Source: Bacteroidales bacterium
GTDB taxonomy: Bacteria; Bacteroidota; Bacteroidia; Bacteroidales; UBA7960
Assembly: GCA_007122505.1 (NCBI GenBank)
Contig: SKTQ01000071.1
Coordinates: forward strand, 1 to 10,527
Length of the DNA: 10,527 bases
Direction: 5' to 3'
A model generated the notes under the pieces. The model searched no databases, was not told the DNA's origin, and saw only the letters and a program-made list of their open reading frames with translations. The position numbers and the translations under genes are program-made. This document shows, one piece after another, positions 1-7,015 of the stretch. Numbering within the stretch: the stretch's first letter is position 1; each line of letters starts with the position of its first letter.

Positions 1-2
1 AG

Positions 3-341
3 GCCATCAGTGAAGCGGCGAAATCGGCCATCCTTTTGCTGCCCTTAAACAATACCCCCAACGTAATGGGCATCACTTCCGGTAAACTATTCGACTATTT
101 ACCCATGGGAAGACCTGTTTTGTGTATCGGACCGCCTGAAGGGGATGCAGGTCGAATCATACGGCATACGGGTAGTGGTGCAACCGTAGATTTTTCTGAT
201 CAAAAATCCTGTGAGGCAGTTATCCGGCAGTGGTTTGATCTTTTTTGCAGACAAAAACTCTATCCCGACCAGCAACAAATCCATCATTACCAAAGATCAT
301 ATCTGACGCAGCAGCTTGTCAGGCTATTGGACAGTTTCTGA
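3..341 (+). CDS. Glycosyltransferase, GT-B fold (family 4-like), C-terminal fragment
   Basis: The reading frame is open from the window edge, and 112 codons plus TGA are visible; the true start lies upstream. The fragment carries the acceptor/donor-side motif of GT-B glycosyltransferases: GKLFDYLPMGRPVL, then a glycine-rich turn (GPPEGDAGRII) and a short helix before the end. In family 4 enzymes this segment binds the nucleotide part of the sugar donor, and the usual motif is KLFEYL, so here Asp replaces the common Glu. The family transfers sugars to polysaccharide, lipid or protein acceptors at the cytoplasmic side of the membrane; the substrate cannot be read from this piece. It converges with the permease gene, 17 bases away, and no hairpin terminator is visible between them. 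The family assignment is fairly safe, the role unknown. Confidence 0.75.
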   Translation, partial: AISEAAKSAILLLPLNNTPNVMGITSGKLFDYLPMGRPVLCIGPPEGDAGRIIRHTGSGATVDFSDQKSCEAVIRQWFDLFCRQKLYPDQQQIHHYQRSYLTQQLVRLLDSF

Positions 342-358
342 AATCATTAGCTTGTGGA

Positions 359-2167
359 TCAGAATGGAAAAAATACCGGCAGTAAAAATGTGGCAAGTAT
401 CCAGAATATGATATTCAAGGGTGCTCCTACCCGAATAAAATCCGCAAATTTAAATCCTCCGACACCATAAATCATGGTATTGGTTTGGTAACCCACCGGG
501 GTCATAAAACTGGATGATGCGGCAAAAGCAATGGCCATGAGAAAGGGCCTGGGGTCCACTCCCAGCTCGAAAGCAGCGGCAATGGCTATAGGTGCAAGCA
601 ATACTGCACTGGCATTGTTGCTCATCGATTCAGTCATCATACTGGTTATGATATAAAGAACTGAAACGATGGCCACAGGGCCAAGTGATCCGATGATTTC
701 GATCAGAAACAGGCTGATGAGTCTGGCTGCCCCTGTAACATCCAATGCCACACCAAGGCTAATGGCACCGGCCAGCAGGAATATCACTTTCCAGTCGATG
801 GCATTATAGGCTTCTTCCATGGTGATGCATTTGGTAATGACGAGGAACATGGACCCCGCAATGGCAGCCATCATGATGGGCATGATCTCCAGGGAAGCCA
901 GCAAAATGACCGACACCAGTGTCAGCACAACTGTCAGCATTTTGTCTTTCCGGTATTCCGGCAAATCTACTTCGTTGACGATCAGGAAGGTGTTACGCCC
1001 TTTGAGTTCAAGCTGCTGAAGATTATACAGTCGGTCCTTTTCCACTTCAATCAAAAGGGTGTCGCCGGCCCGGAGGGTGGTATTGGCCACTTTTTCGCGC
1101 ATCAGCTCACCACGGTGACGGATGGCCAAAACAGTGGCCGCGTATTTTTGACGAAAGTGAAGTTCTTTAACCGATTTGCCCTCGAATGGACTGTTGGGTG
1201 CTATTACAGCTTCAACAAATACAATATTGTTGTTTTTCTTCTCTTCCTGGGGTCCCGCCTCATCTTTAAACTTGGCATCACTCTTCAGAATGATCCCCTC
1301 CCTTTCCTTCAACAGTTTGATTTTCTCAACATTGCAACGCACTTTAAGAATGTCGCCCGCTTTCAGCACCATTTCCCCGGAAGGGGTAATAAACAATTGC
1401 CCTTCACGCTTAACTTCAAGAATATCAATATCCAGCTTTTTAACAAGGGGGCTGTTTTTGATGGTTTCTCCAACGGATGGGGCATTTTCCGTCAGGATGA
1501 TTTCTGTAAGATAATCACCCATTCCAAACTTTTTCATGAGCCCGTCTTCAACGCCTCTGTTGGGAATCAGGCGAATTCCGATCAACATCATGTAGAGCAA
1601 ACCAACGCCGAAAAAGATAATTCCCATGCGTGACATCTCAAACATGGAAAAAGGCTCAAGACCATGTTCTTCGGCCACCCCGCTCACAAGGATGTTGGTA
1701 GAGGTGCCGATTAAAGTGCAAACACCCCCAAACATGGAGGCAAAGGACAGGGGCATGAGCATCTTGGCCAGGCTCAGCTTGGATTGTGCAGCTGCACCTA
1801 CCAGGATAGGTATAAAGATGGCTACTACCGGCGTGTTGTTGATAAAAGCGGAGATCACACCAACCGTGACCATGGTCACAATGATCCCCAGCCAAAAATT
1901 GTATTTGAAGAGCTGGGCAATACGGTTGCCGATGTTCACTACGGCCCCCGATTTAAACAATGCCGCGCTCAGAACAAACATGAATGCAACAGTGATGGTG
2001 GCGGAATTGCTGAATCCGGAAACCCCCTGTACCGGCGTGATTACTCCGGTAACCACAAGAACCGTCATGGCCACGATGGCCACCACATCCACAGGGAAAC
2101 GTTCAGTGGCAAACAGGATGATTGCCCCTAACAGCACAGCCAGTACAATCCCGATCTCAACAGTCAT
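359..2167 (-). CDS. SLC13-type (DASS) permease with two RCK_C domains
   Basis: A 602-residue polytopic membrane protein. Hydrophobic segments fill residues 1-205 and 408-602. The two halves carry the signature repeats of the SLC13/divalent anion:sodium symporter fold: INNTPVV (109-115) with GTSTN (154-158), and SNNASAV (516-522) with TPVGYQTN (556-563), which in the family form the Na+ and substrate sites. Between the halves is a soluble insert with two RCK_C (TrkA-C) domains, about residues 218-290 and 316-388, each with the late 'AGD' turn (KAGDILKV, RAGDTLLI). This architecture is common in bacterial permeases annotated as sulfate or dicarboxylate transporters; the anion cannot be told from sequence. 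Start: ATG at 2165-2167 gives a hydrophobic first helix directly. No Shine-Dalgarno is evident. The RCK_C domains suggest control by a small ligand (family knowledge). Neighbours give no substrate hint. Confidence 0.9.
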   Translation of the reverse strand: MTVEIGIVLAVLLGAIILFATERFPVDVVAIVAMTVLVVTGVITPVQGVSGFSNSATITVAFMFVLSAALFKSGAVVNIGNRIAQLFKYNFWLGIIVTMVTVGVISAFINNTPVVAIFIPILVGAAAQSKLSLAKMLMPLSFASMFGGVCTLIGTSTNILVSGVAEEHGLEPFSMFEMSRMGIIFFGVGLLYMMLIGIRLIPNRGVEDGLMKKFGMGDYLTEIILTENAPSVGETIKNSPLVKKLDIDILEVKREGQLFITPSGEMVLKAGDILKVRCNVEKIKLLKEREGIILKSDAKFKDEAGPQEEKKNNNIVFVEAVIAPNSPFEGKSVKELHFRQKYAATVLAIRHRGELMREKVANTTLRAGDTLLIEVEKDRLYNLQQLELKGRNTFLIVNEVDLPEYRKDKMLTVVLTLVSVILLASLEIMPIMMAAIAGSMFLVITKCITMEEAYNAIDWKVIFLLAGAISLGVALDVTGAARLISLFLIEIIGSLGPVAIVSVLYIITSMMTESMSNNASAVLLAPIAIAAAFELGVDPRPFLMAIAFAASSSFMTPVGYQTNTMIYGVGGFKFADFIRVGAPLNIIFWILATFLLPVFFPF

Positions 2168-2305
2168 TCAACTTCTATTTGCAAAAACAGGGTCTAAAAA
2201 TACAAACTAATTCTGAATCAGTGTTGGCTGTCTGAAAAAATATCCGTTGTCTGATACATCAATTTCACGGTTCATCATGCATGAATGCCGAAATTGAGGT
2301 TTCAG

Positions 2306-2716
2306 CTAACGGAGTTCAAACTGGATATGGTGTAGTACATGGGATTGGCTTACTTCCTTGATGAGGAAATAGCAGCGGTAAGTGCGGCCTGACCTGGTGG
2401 TGAATGTGCCGATTACATATATGGAACCGTCGCGCATGGAGTCTTGATGACCTATGGTGAAGGATTTTGGCCGGTTTCGTGAGAAAAAATCACGCAGGAT
2501 CATTTCCGATTGTGATTTGCTGAATGTTCCCTCCGCCCTGGGTAAAGAAAGGTCCACGTTGTTGCCGAAAAATCTTGCCATATCCCGAGAGCTCCCTCTT
2601 TCTATGGCTCTGGCAATATCGGACACCATGGTTTCAGGGTCGCTTGCGGCCGATAGCGGCGACATCAGCAGGATAGTAAGCATGGTAGAAAACAATACAA
2701 AATATCTGCTCGCCAT
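2306..2716 (-). CDS. Secreted DUF4783-family protein
   Basis: A 136-residue protein starting MASRYFVLF. I chose the ATG at 2714-2716 because it places a normal signal peptide at the N-terminus: a short basic start, a hydrophobic core at about residues 6-20, and a likely cleavage near SAA-SD (about 22-26). A longer frame reaching 2800 would add 28 residues that break the signal peptide. The mature part resembles DUF4783, a small alpha+beta, NTF2/lipocalin-sized domain found in Bacteroidota. It has a helix around DIARAIERG, a motif with FFGNNVDLSLP (49-59), then strands through YVIGTFTTRSGRTYRCYFLIK (100-120). Function is unknown; it would act in the periplasm or envelope. In relatives I recall it lying near nadC and rlmH. 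Here rlmH follows on the opposite strand but nadC is absent. Confidence 0.8.
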   Translation of the reverse strand: MASRYFVLFSTMLTILLMSPLSAASDPETMVSDIARAIERGSSRDMARFFGNNVDLSLPRAEGTFSKSQSEMILRDFFSRNRPKSFTIGHQDSMRDGSIYVIGTFTTRSGRTYRCYFLIKEVSQSHVLHHIQFELR

Positions 2717-2817
2717 GTGTGATAATGCGTTATATAAAAGACGAAAATGATAATCCGGCGCGCGGCTGCTTACGAACGGGCCAACCGAAATTAACATCAA
2801 AAATCAATCCAAAAGTA

Positions 2818-2985
2818 ATGGAAACAAAGCAATCAGCAAAATATTTAAAAGCCGACCATATACTCCAGGCAAGTCCCGGTGAAGCGTTGTGTTCTGAAGC
2901 ACTTCAATACTTATGCCGAAAGCATAACGATAAAAAAATTACTTTTGTGATTGGGGATTGTTCAGAGATGCCCTTGTTTCAATAA
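2818..2985 (+). CDS. Possible small hypothetical protein (55 aa)
   Basis: The stretch 2717-3048 between the divergently placed DUF4783 gene and rlmH has only this candidate. From ATG at 2818 it encodes 55 residues with two or three Cys (CSEALQYLC, GDCSEM) and a predicted short helix then strand (KKITFVIGD). I do not recognise a family. Codon choice is not unlike neighbouring genes, but there is no ribosome binding site or promoter I can point to, and the open frame extends upstream to 2719 without a better start. It could be a real small gene, a leader peptide, a decayed remnant, or chance. Confidence 0.25.
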   Translation: METKQSAKYLKADHILQASPGEALCSEALQYLCRKHNDKKITFVIGDCSEMPLFQ

Positions 2986-3048
2986 ACTGCCCTGTGTTTT
3001 GCAGGCCATTTCCCGACGGTTAAAAAGCATTCATACAATTTTCTTTTC

Positions 3049-3522
3049 ATGAAGATCACCATTCTTTTCACAGGCAAAACAGATTCGGATTTCATCAAAG
3101 AAGGCGTGGATTATTATGAAAAAAGAATCAAACGTTATACTGATTTGCGCATTGTAACTGCTGCTGTCCCGTCCAAATGGCGCTCATTGCCTGAAGAACT
3201 GAGAAAGCAGCAGGAAGGATCATTGATACTGAAACAAATGGAACTACATGACCGGTGTGTCCTTTTGGACGAAAAAGGCGAAAACCTGTCATCGGTCAGA
3301 TTTGCAGGTTTTATTGAAAACGCCACAAACCGGTCGGTGAAACGGATGTTGTTCGTAACAGGCGGCCCGTGGGGATTTGCCCCTGAGGTTTATGATGCCG
3401 CTCATCACAAATTGTCGTTATCAAGTATGACTTTCTCCCACCAGTTGGTTCGTGTCCTGTTCATGGAGCAACTATACCGGGCGTTTACCATTATTCGCGG
3501 TGAGCCCTACCACAATGCATAA
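3049..3522 (+). CDS. rlmH: 23S rRNA (pseudouridine-1915-N3)-methyltransferase RlmH
   Basis: A 157-residue SPOUT-class methyltransferase, the normal length for RlmH. In the family it transfers a methyl group from S-adenosylmethionine to N3 of pseudouridine 1915 in helix 69 of 23S rRNA, acting as a dimer on the assembled 70S ribosome. Landmarks are the early YYEKRIKRY helix (22-30), LLDEKG (72-77), the SAM-binding loop GGPWGF (105-110) of the trefoil knot, the SLSSMTFSHQLVRVLFMEQLYRA core (123-145), and the C-terminal PYHNA tail (153-157), which corresponds to the conserved PYHxx end. ATG at 3049 gives the canonical MKI start; no Shine-Dalgarno is visible. It converges with the Trx-TrxR gene, 44 bases away, without an obvious terminator hairpin. 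Confidence 0.96.
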   Translation: MKITILFTGKTDSDFIKEGVDYYEKRIKRYTDLRIVTAAVPSKWRSLPEELRKQQEGSLILKQMELHDRCVLLDEKGENLSSVRFAGFIENATNRSVKRMLFVTGGPWGFAPEVYDAAHHKLSLSSMTFSHQLVRVLFMEQLYRAFTIIRGEPYHNA

Positions 3523-3566
3523 ACGTGGCAAACTCCCGGCTCAGAACACCCCCGGAAACACCCGAT

Positions 3567-4835
3567 TTATTGCAGTTCACGGGCCATCACAATGGATGCG
3601 ATGGTGCCATCCGATACAGCGGTGGTAATCTGCCGGATGTTCTTACTGGTCACATCACCGGCGGCAAATACGTCGGGCATGCTGGTATGCATGTCGGCAT
3701 CCACTTTCAGATAGCCCCACTGGTCTTTGTCCAGGGGATCGGTGATCAGATCCAAATTCGGCTTCATCCCCACAAACACAAACACACCATCGGTTTCCAG
3801 ATCCTTCCATTCATTGTTTTCCAGGTTTTCAACCTTTACCAGCATTTTTTCACCCTTCCGGTAAAAACCACGTGGCTCATGGGAAAAGAGGATGTTAATT
3901 TTGGGGTCGGCCATTGCGCGCTCCTGGGCGGCTTTATTTGCCGTTAAATGAGGGAGCTGTTGCACCATGGTTATTTTGGAGGCAAACTTGGAAATAAACT
4001 CCGACTCCTCAACGGCTGTGTTTCCACCACCGATGATTACTACTTCTTTGTCGTGAAAATATTTGGCATCACAAGTGGCGCAATAGGAGATCCCCTTGCC
4101 ATAATACTCCTTTTCTCCTTCGACTTGTAAGAAACGGGGTGAGGCACCTGTGGATATCAGGATCTTTTTTGCCCTGATGGTTTCGTGACCGTCAATAAGT
4201 ACTTCTTTCTTTTTGAGGTCTACTTTGTTGATTTCAACGGCAACTTTCATTTTGGCACCTGCCACTTTGGCTTGTTCTGACATATAATGAGACAGCAGAT
4301 AACCGGGCTGCGGATCAACAAAACCGGGATAATTGCTCACCTGGTGGGTGGTGCTTACCTGTCCGCCCGGCAGTAAGGGGTCCACAACGATGGTGTCCAC
4401 CTTGGCCTGGGCAAGGTAGATGGCTGCTGCCATACCTCCGGGTCCTGCTCCGAGTACCAATGCCTCCGTTTCGGTGGTTTTTGGTTTTACCGACGCATGA
4501 ATTTCCCTGACTCGCGACTCCGGCAGCATGGCATCCAGGTTGCGCATCATGTCCGAACGGCGAATGCCCCCTGTCAGCACATCTCCAACCTGTTCACCAT
4601 TTCGGAAAAACAGCAACGTTGGCGACGATCTGACACCCAATCGTTCAGCCAGTTCACGGTTGCCTTGCCGAAACATTTTGATGAAGCGGATATCCTGTCC
4701 GTACAGCTGGCTAAGGGCCTCGAACTTGGGCGCAAGGGCCTCGCAAGGCGGACATTCGGTGGAATAAAAATCGAGTACTACCAGCTCATGGCTGTCCAAC
4801 TCTTGTTGGAATGTATCCTGATTGATTTCGATCAT
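3567..4835 (-). CDS. Thioredoxin-thioredoxin reductase fusion (Trx N-terminal)
   Basis: A 422-residue cytosolic flavoprotein with a complete thioredoxin domain at 1-106, a linker at about 107-123, and a low-molecular-weight thioredoxin reductase at 124-422. The Trx part has the buried Asp (D22), active site C28-PP-C31 and cis-Pro P72; the residue before the first Cys is Glu, not the usual Trp. The reductase part has the FAD motif GAGPGG (129-134), redox pair CATC (252-255), nucleotide motif GGGNTAVEES (269-278) and the closing FAD motif VFAAGDV (389-395) followed by RQ (401-402). The enzyme should move electrons via FAD and CATC to its own Trx domain, and on to ribonucleotide reductase, peroxidases or other disulfides. 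The HRRxxxR residues that bind the NADPH 2'-phosphate in E. coli TrxB align with Q292, Q293, L294 and T298, so NADPH may not be the donor. Domain order is opposite to the mycobacterial TrxR-Trx fusion. Confidence 0.93.
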   Translation of the reverse strand: MIEINQDTFQQELDSHELVVLDFYSTECPPCEALAPKFEALSQLYGQDIRFIKMFRQGNRELAERLGVRSSPTLLFFRNGEQVGDVLTGGIRRSDMMRNLDAMLPESRVREIHASVKPKTTETEALVLGAGPGGMAAAIYLAQAKVDTIVVDPLLPGGQVSTTHQVSNYPGFVDPQPGYLLSHYMSEQAKVAGAKMKVAVEINKVDLKKKEVLIDGHETIRAKKILISTGASPRFLQVEGEKEYYGKGISYCATCDAKYFHDKEVVIIGGGNTAVEESEFISKFASKITMVQQLPHLTANKAAQERAMADPKINILFSHEPRGFYRKGEKMLVKVENLENNEWKDLETDGVFVFVGMKPNLDLITDPLDKDQWGYLKVDADMHTSMPDVFAAGDVTSKNIRQITTAVSDGTIASIVMARELQ

Positions 4836-4878
4836 AAATATGGAATTTTATTATTGATGTTGATTTTGCTTTTTAGAA

Positions 4879-4907
4879 AAACATATGGTCGTTTTTAGAT
4901 ATCAAAT
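4879..4907 (-). promoter_or_regulatory. Possible Bacteroidota-type promoter for the Trx-TrxR gene
   Basis: Read on the minus strand, TTTG (4904-4907) is followed after 17 bases by TATGTTTT (4879-4886), seven of eight matches to the TAnnTTTG -7 element. The spacing is at the short end of what is described for Bacteroidota. It would place transcription start some 35-40 bases before the start codon. AT-rich surroundings make chance matches likely. Confidence 0.35.
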
Positions 4908-4962
4908 GCTTTGCCAACTGAAAAACAATGACATTTTGTCTTTTATCCTTGTTCAAATGAAT

Positions 4963-4977
4963 AAAGAAAAACAGCGG
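4963..4977 (+). repeat. 15-base direct repeat, left copy
   Basis: AAAGAAAAACAGCGG, identical to the copy at 5317-5331. The two copies bracket the repeat-rich part of the spacer. Confidence 0.7.
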
Positions 4978-4990
4978 TTTGTAGATATAA

Positions 4991-5122
4991 TATTTCACCG
5001 CAAAGACGCGGAGTACGCAAAGAAAATCTACCAATGTAATAATGTGAAAATGTATCAACGACCATATCTTTGCGGTTTTTGCGTAAAAATCTTTGCGTGC
5101 TTTGCGTCTCTGCGGTGAAATA
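4991..5122. repeat. REP-like imperfect inverted repeat (CACCGCAAAGACGC family)
   Basis: The left arm (4991-5027) and the right arm (5086-5122) are inverted copies, matching at 30 of 37 positions. Their outer ends are the perfect TATTTCACCGCA/TGCGGTGAAATA. The right side also contains a further related unit, CTTTGCGGTTTTTGCGT (about 5069-5085). From memory, motifs of the type 'ttcaccgcaaagacgc...gcaaag' recur in intergenic DNA of many Bacteroidota and other environmental genomes. The transcript could fold into a long hairpin. Coding is unlikely. Confidence 0.75.
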
Positions 5123-5127
5123 GCATC

Positions 5128-5164
5128 TTACCACAGAGGGCACAAAGGTGTTACCAAAGGGCAC
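5128..5164 (+). repeat. Two degenerate tandem copies of TTACCA(CAG)AGGGCAC
   Basis: TTACCACAGAGGGCAC (5128-5143) recurs 23 bases on as TTACCAAAGGGCAC (5151-5164), differing by a short deletion. It is similar to 'accacagaggcacagag'-like dispersed repeats that I recall from other genomes. Confidence 0.5.
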
Positions 5165-5200
5165 ATTCGTTTATCAGCAAGCAACACCTTCAATTTGCAC

Positions 5201-5227
5201 ATCTTCACATTGATTAATCTTCACATT
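5201..5227 (+). repeat. 11-base direct repeat ATCTTCACATT
   Basis: Two perfect copies of ATCTTCACATT lie at 5201-5211 and 5217-5227, preceded by TTTGCAC. This is a short simple-sequence-like element of the kind found beside the hairpin repeats. Confidence 0.5.
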
Positions 5228-5316
5228 TTTTCCCGTTCATCTGCGTTCGCTGCAGGCGATCCTTGTTATCCGTGTTCCATTAAAATTTTTGAATGAGAAC
5301 CCCGAGTTAGCGTAAA

Positions 5317-5331
5317 AAAGAAAAACAGCGG
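5317..5331 (+). repeat. 15-base direct repeat, right copy
   Basis: A perfect second copy of AAAGAAAAACAGCGG. Beyond the 15 bases the similarity continues only weakly (three of the next five bases match). Confidence 0.7.
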
Positions 5332-5447
5332 CTCGTGATTGATTTTTTACAAATCAAGTAGCACATTAAAAACCTTGTAAACCCTGTCAATAAATGACTT
5401 CCATAATGTCTGTCTAAAAAATTCATAAAAAAAATGACAGTTATTGG

Positions 5448-5478
5448 TTTGGTGATTAAACAAAACTTGGTATTTTTA
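5448..5478 (+). promoter_or_regulatory. Predicted promoter of the acyl-CoA carboxylase cluster
   Basis: TTTG (5448-5451), a 19-base spacer, then TATTTTTA (5471-5478), seven of eight matches to the Bacteroidota -7 element TAnnTTTG at the expected spacing. It would start transcription about 25 bases before the biotin carboxylase ATG. No operator or riboswitch-like structure is visible between them. Confidence 0.5.
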
Positions 5479-5509
5479 CGTTATCAAAAGTTAAACAAAA
5501 GATTAACGC

Positions 5510-7015
5510 ATGATAAAGAAAGTGTTGGTGGCCAATCGCGGGGAAATTGCTGTCCGGATCATCCGGTCATGTCGCGAGATGGGCATCCAGACAGTAGCTG
5601 TCTATTCAGACGCCGACCGGTGTGCGCTGCATGTTTTATATGCCGATGAAGCCTTTCACATTGGTCCTTCCCCATCCACAGAATCTTACTTAAACATCGA
5701 CAACATTTTGCGTGCAGCAAGGCAAAGTGGTGCAGATGCCATTCATCCCGGATATGGTTTTTTGTCGGAGAATGCGGATTTTTCTGCTCGATGCAATGAT
5801 GCCGGTATCATCTTCATTGGGCCGTCGCCCTATGCCATTTCCACCATGGGTGACAAAATCACCGCACGTAAAACAATGATGGCGGCAGGAGTTCCTGTTG
5901 TGCCCGGCACAGAGGGGGAAATCGACTCAGAAGAAGAGGCCCTGAGAACCATTGAAGAGATTGGGCTTCCGGTGATGATCAAAGCTTCGGCCGGCGGTGG
6001 CGGCAAGGGGATGCGTCTTGTCAAAAACGACAAGGAGGTAAAATCTGCTTTGCGTGCCGCCCGTTCGGAAGCCAGGTCGGCCTTTGGTGATGATGCTGTT
6101 TTTATCGAAAAGTACATCGAGTCGCCGCATCACATCGAGTACCAGATCCTTGCCGACGCCCATGGCAATGTGATTCATCTGTTTGAACGCGAGTGCTCTG
6201 TTCAGCGGCGCCATCAAAAAATCATCGAAGAAACACCATCCCCCATCCTCACCCCTGAACGGCGTGAGCAAATGGGTGAAGCAGCCATTGCCGCAGCAAA
6301 GGCGGTGGATTACAGGGGCGCAGGCACCATCGAGTTTATTGTTGACAAGGACCTCAACTATTATTTTCTCGAAATGAATACCCGCCTGCAGGTAGAACAC
6401 CCCATCACCGAAAGGGTTGTGGGGGTTGACCTGGTAAAGGAACAAATCCACATCGCCAACGGTGAGCCGCTTAAACTCAAACAGTCTGAGCTCAAGCAAC
6501 AGGGACATGCCATCGAGTGCAGGGTTTATGCTGAAGACCCGGACAACAACTTTATGCCGGCACCCGGAAAGGTAACCCATATTGATATCCCTTATGGCGT
6601 AGGGGTTCGGGTAGACGGATCCATCTATGAAGGATTTGAAATTCCTTTGTATTATGATCCGCTCATCGCCAAACTGATCGTTTGGGGAAAGGACCGCACA
6701 GAGGCACTTGAGCGCACCCAACGCGCACTGAAAGAATTCAAGATCACAGGTGTGAAGAACAACCTGAAATTCCTGGAGAGGATCATACAAGCTGATGGAT
6801 TTGTGCAAGGTGACTATACCACCCATTTCATTGATGAGAACAAGGATTTCCTGATGCGCAACGACCCTTGTGATCAAAACTGTGAAGATATCGTAATTGT
6901 TACGGCACTAATGGAATACCTCCAAAAACTTGAGAAAGCGAGTCCCAAAGAAATGACGGCCCTGAAAAACAACTGGAAAGACTTTACAAGGGTGCGTAGT
7001 GTGTTCAGGTTGTAG
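5510..7015 (+). CDS. accC: Acyl-CoA carboxylase, biotin carboxylase subunit
   Basis: A 501-residue ATP-grasp enzyme that carboxylates biotin on the carrier protein using ATP and bicarbonate. It opens with the canonical MIKKVLVANRGEIAVRI, which fixes the ATG at 5510. It keeps HPGYGFLSEN (79-88), K116 and K158 for ATP, the glycine-rich lid GGGGKGMR (162-169), the RECSVQRRHQK segment (227-237), and the catalytic EMNTRLQVEHPITE (288-301) with E288, R292 and E296. The biotin carboxylase C-terminal domain (about 336-445) is followed by a ~50-residue tail beyond the usual AccC length. The tail may contact the other subunits (inference). It is the first gene of the carboxylase cluster; the carrier and carboxyltransferase follow. 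It could equally be called pccA-type. The C-terminus lacks the BT and biotinyl domains that actinobacterial and mitochondrial alpha subunits carry; these are on the next gene. Confidence 0.94.
   Translation: MIKKVLVANRGEIAVRIIRSCREMGIQTVAVYSDADRCALHVLYADEAFHIGPSPSTESYLNIDNILRAARQSGADAIHPGYGFLSENADFSARCNDAGIIFIGPSPYAISTMGDKITARKTMMAAGVPVVPGTEGEIDSEEEALRTIEEIGLPVMIKASAGGGGKGMRLVKNDKEVKSALRAARSEARSAFGDDAVFIEKYIESPHHIEYQILADAHGNVIHLFERECSVQRRHQKIIEETPSPILTPERREQMGEAAIAAAKAVDYRGAGTIEFIVDKDLNYYFLEMNTRLQVEHPITERVVGVDLVKEQIHIANGEPLKLKQSELKQQGHAIECRVYAEDPDNNFMPAPGKVTHIDIPYGVGVRVDGSIYEGFEIPLYYDPLIAKLIVWGKDRTEALERTQRALKEFKITGVKNNLKFLERIIQADGFVQGDYTTHFIDENKDFLMRNDPCDQNCEDIVIVTALMEYLQKLEKASPKEMTALKNNWKDFTRVRSVFRL

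Larger units (their letters stand above)
4836..5509. other. 674-base non-coding spacer, mosaic of repeats
   Basis: This region lies between the divergent Trx-TrxR and biotin carboxylase genes. The short open frames here are low complexity or repeat-derived and none looks like a protein. It holds a probable promoter at each end, a 130-base imperfect hairpin (4991-5122), short degenerate tandem repeats (5128-5164 and 5201-5227), a segment resembling a common dispersed repeat (about 5230-5285), and a 15-base direct repeat bracketing them (4963-4977 and 5317-5331). A small AT-rich perfect inverted repeat, TTGATTT/AAATCAA with a 5-base loop, sits at 5339-5357. I see nothing else at 5358-5447. Confidence 0.8.

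Noticed and set aside
1115..2210. Long open frames on the plus strand across the permease gene (up to 194 codons)
   Set aside because: They lie antisense to a well-supported membrane protein, have no recognisable domains and an odd composition, and arise from the codon bias of the real gene.
4991..5122. CRISPR array or tRNA-like structure
   Set aside because: There are only two main arms in inverted orientation, with no regular direct repeats and unique spacers and no cloverleaf.
4873..5296. Several 60-77 codon frames on both strands in the repeat-rich spacer
   Set aside because: They run through inverted repeats and AT-rich DNA and translate to low-complexity or Cys/Phe-rich sequence without family resemblance.
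5927..6877. A 316-codon open frame antisense to the biotin carboxylase gene
   Set aside because: The sense strand encodes every conserved motif of the family, and the antisense translation shows no domain or start signal.
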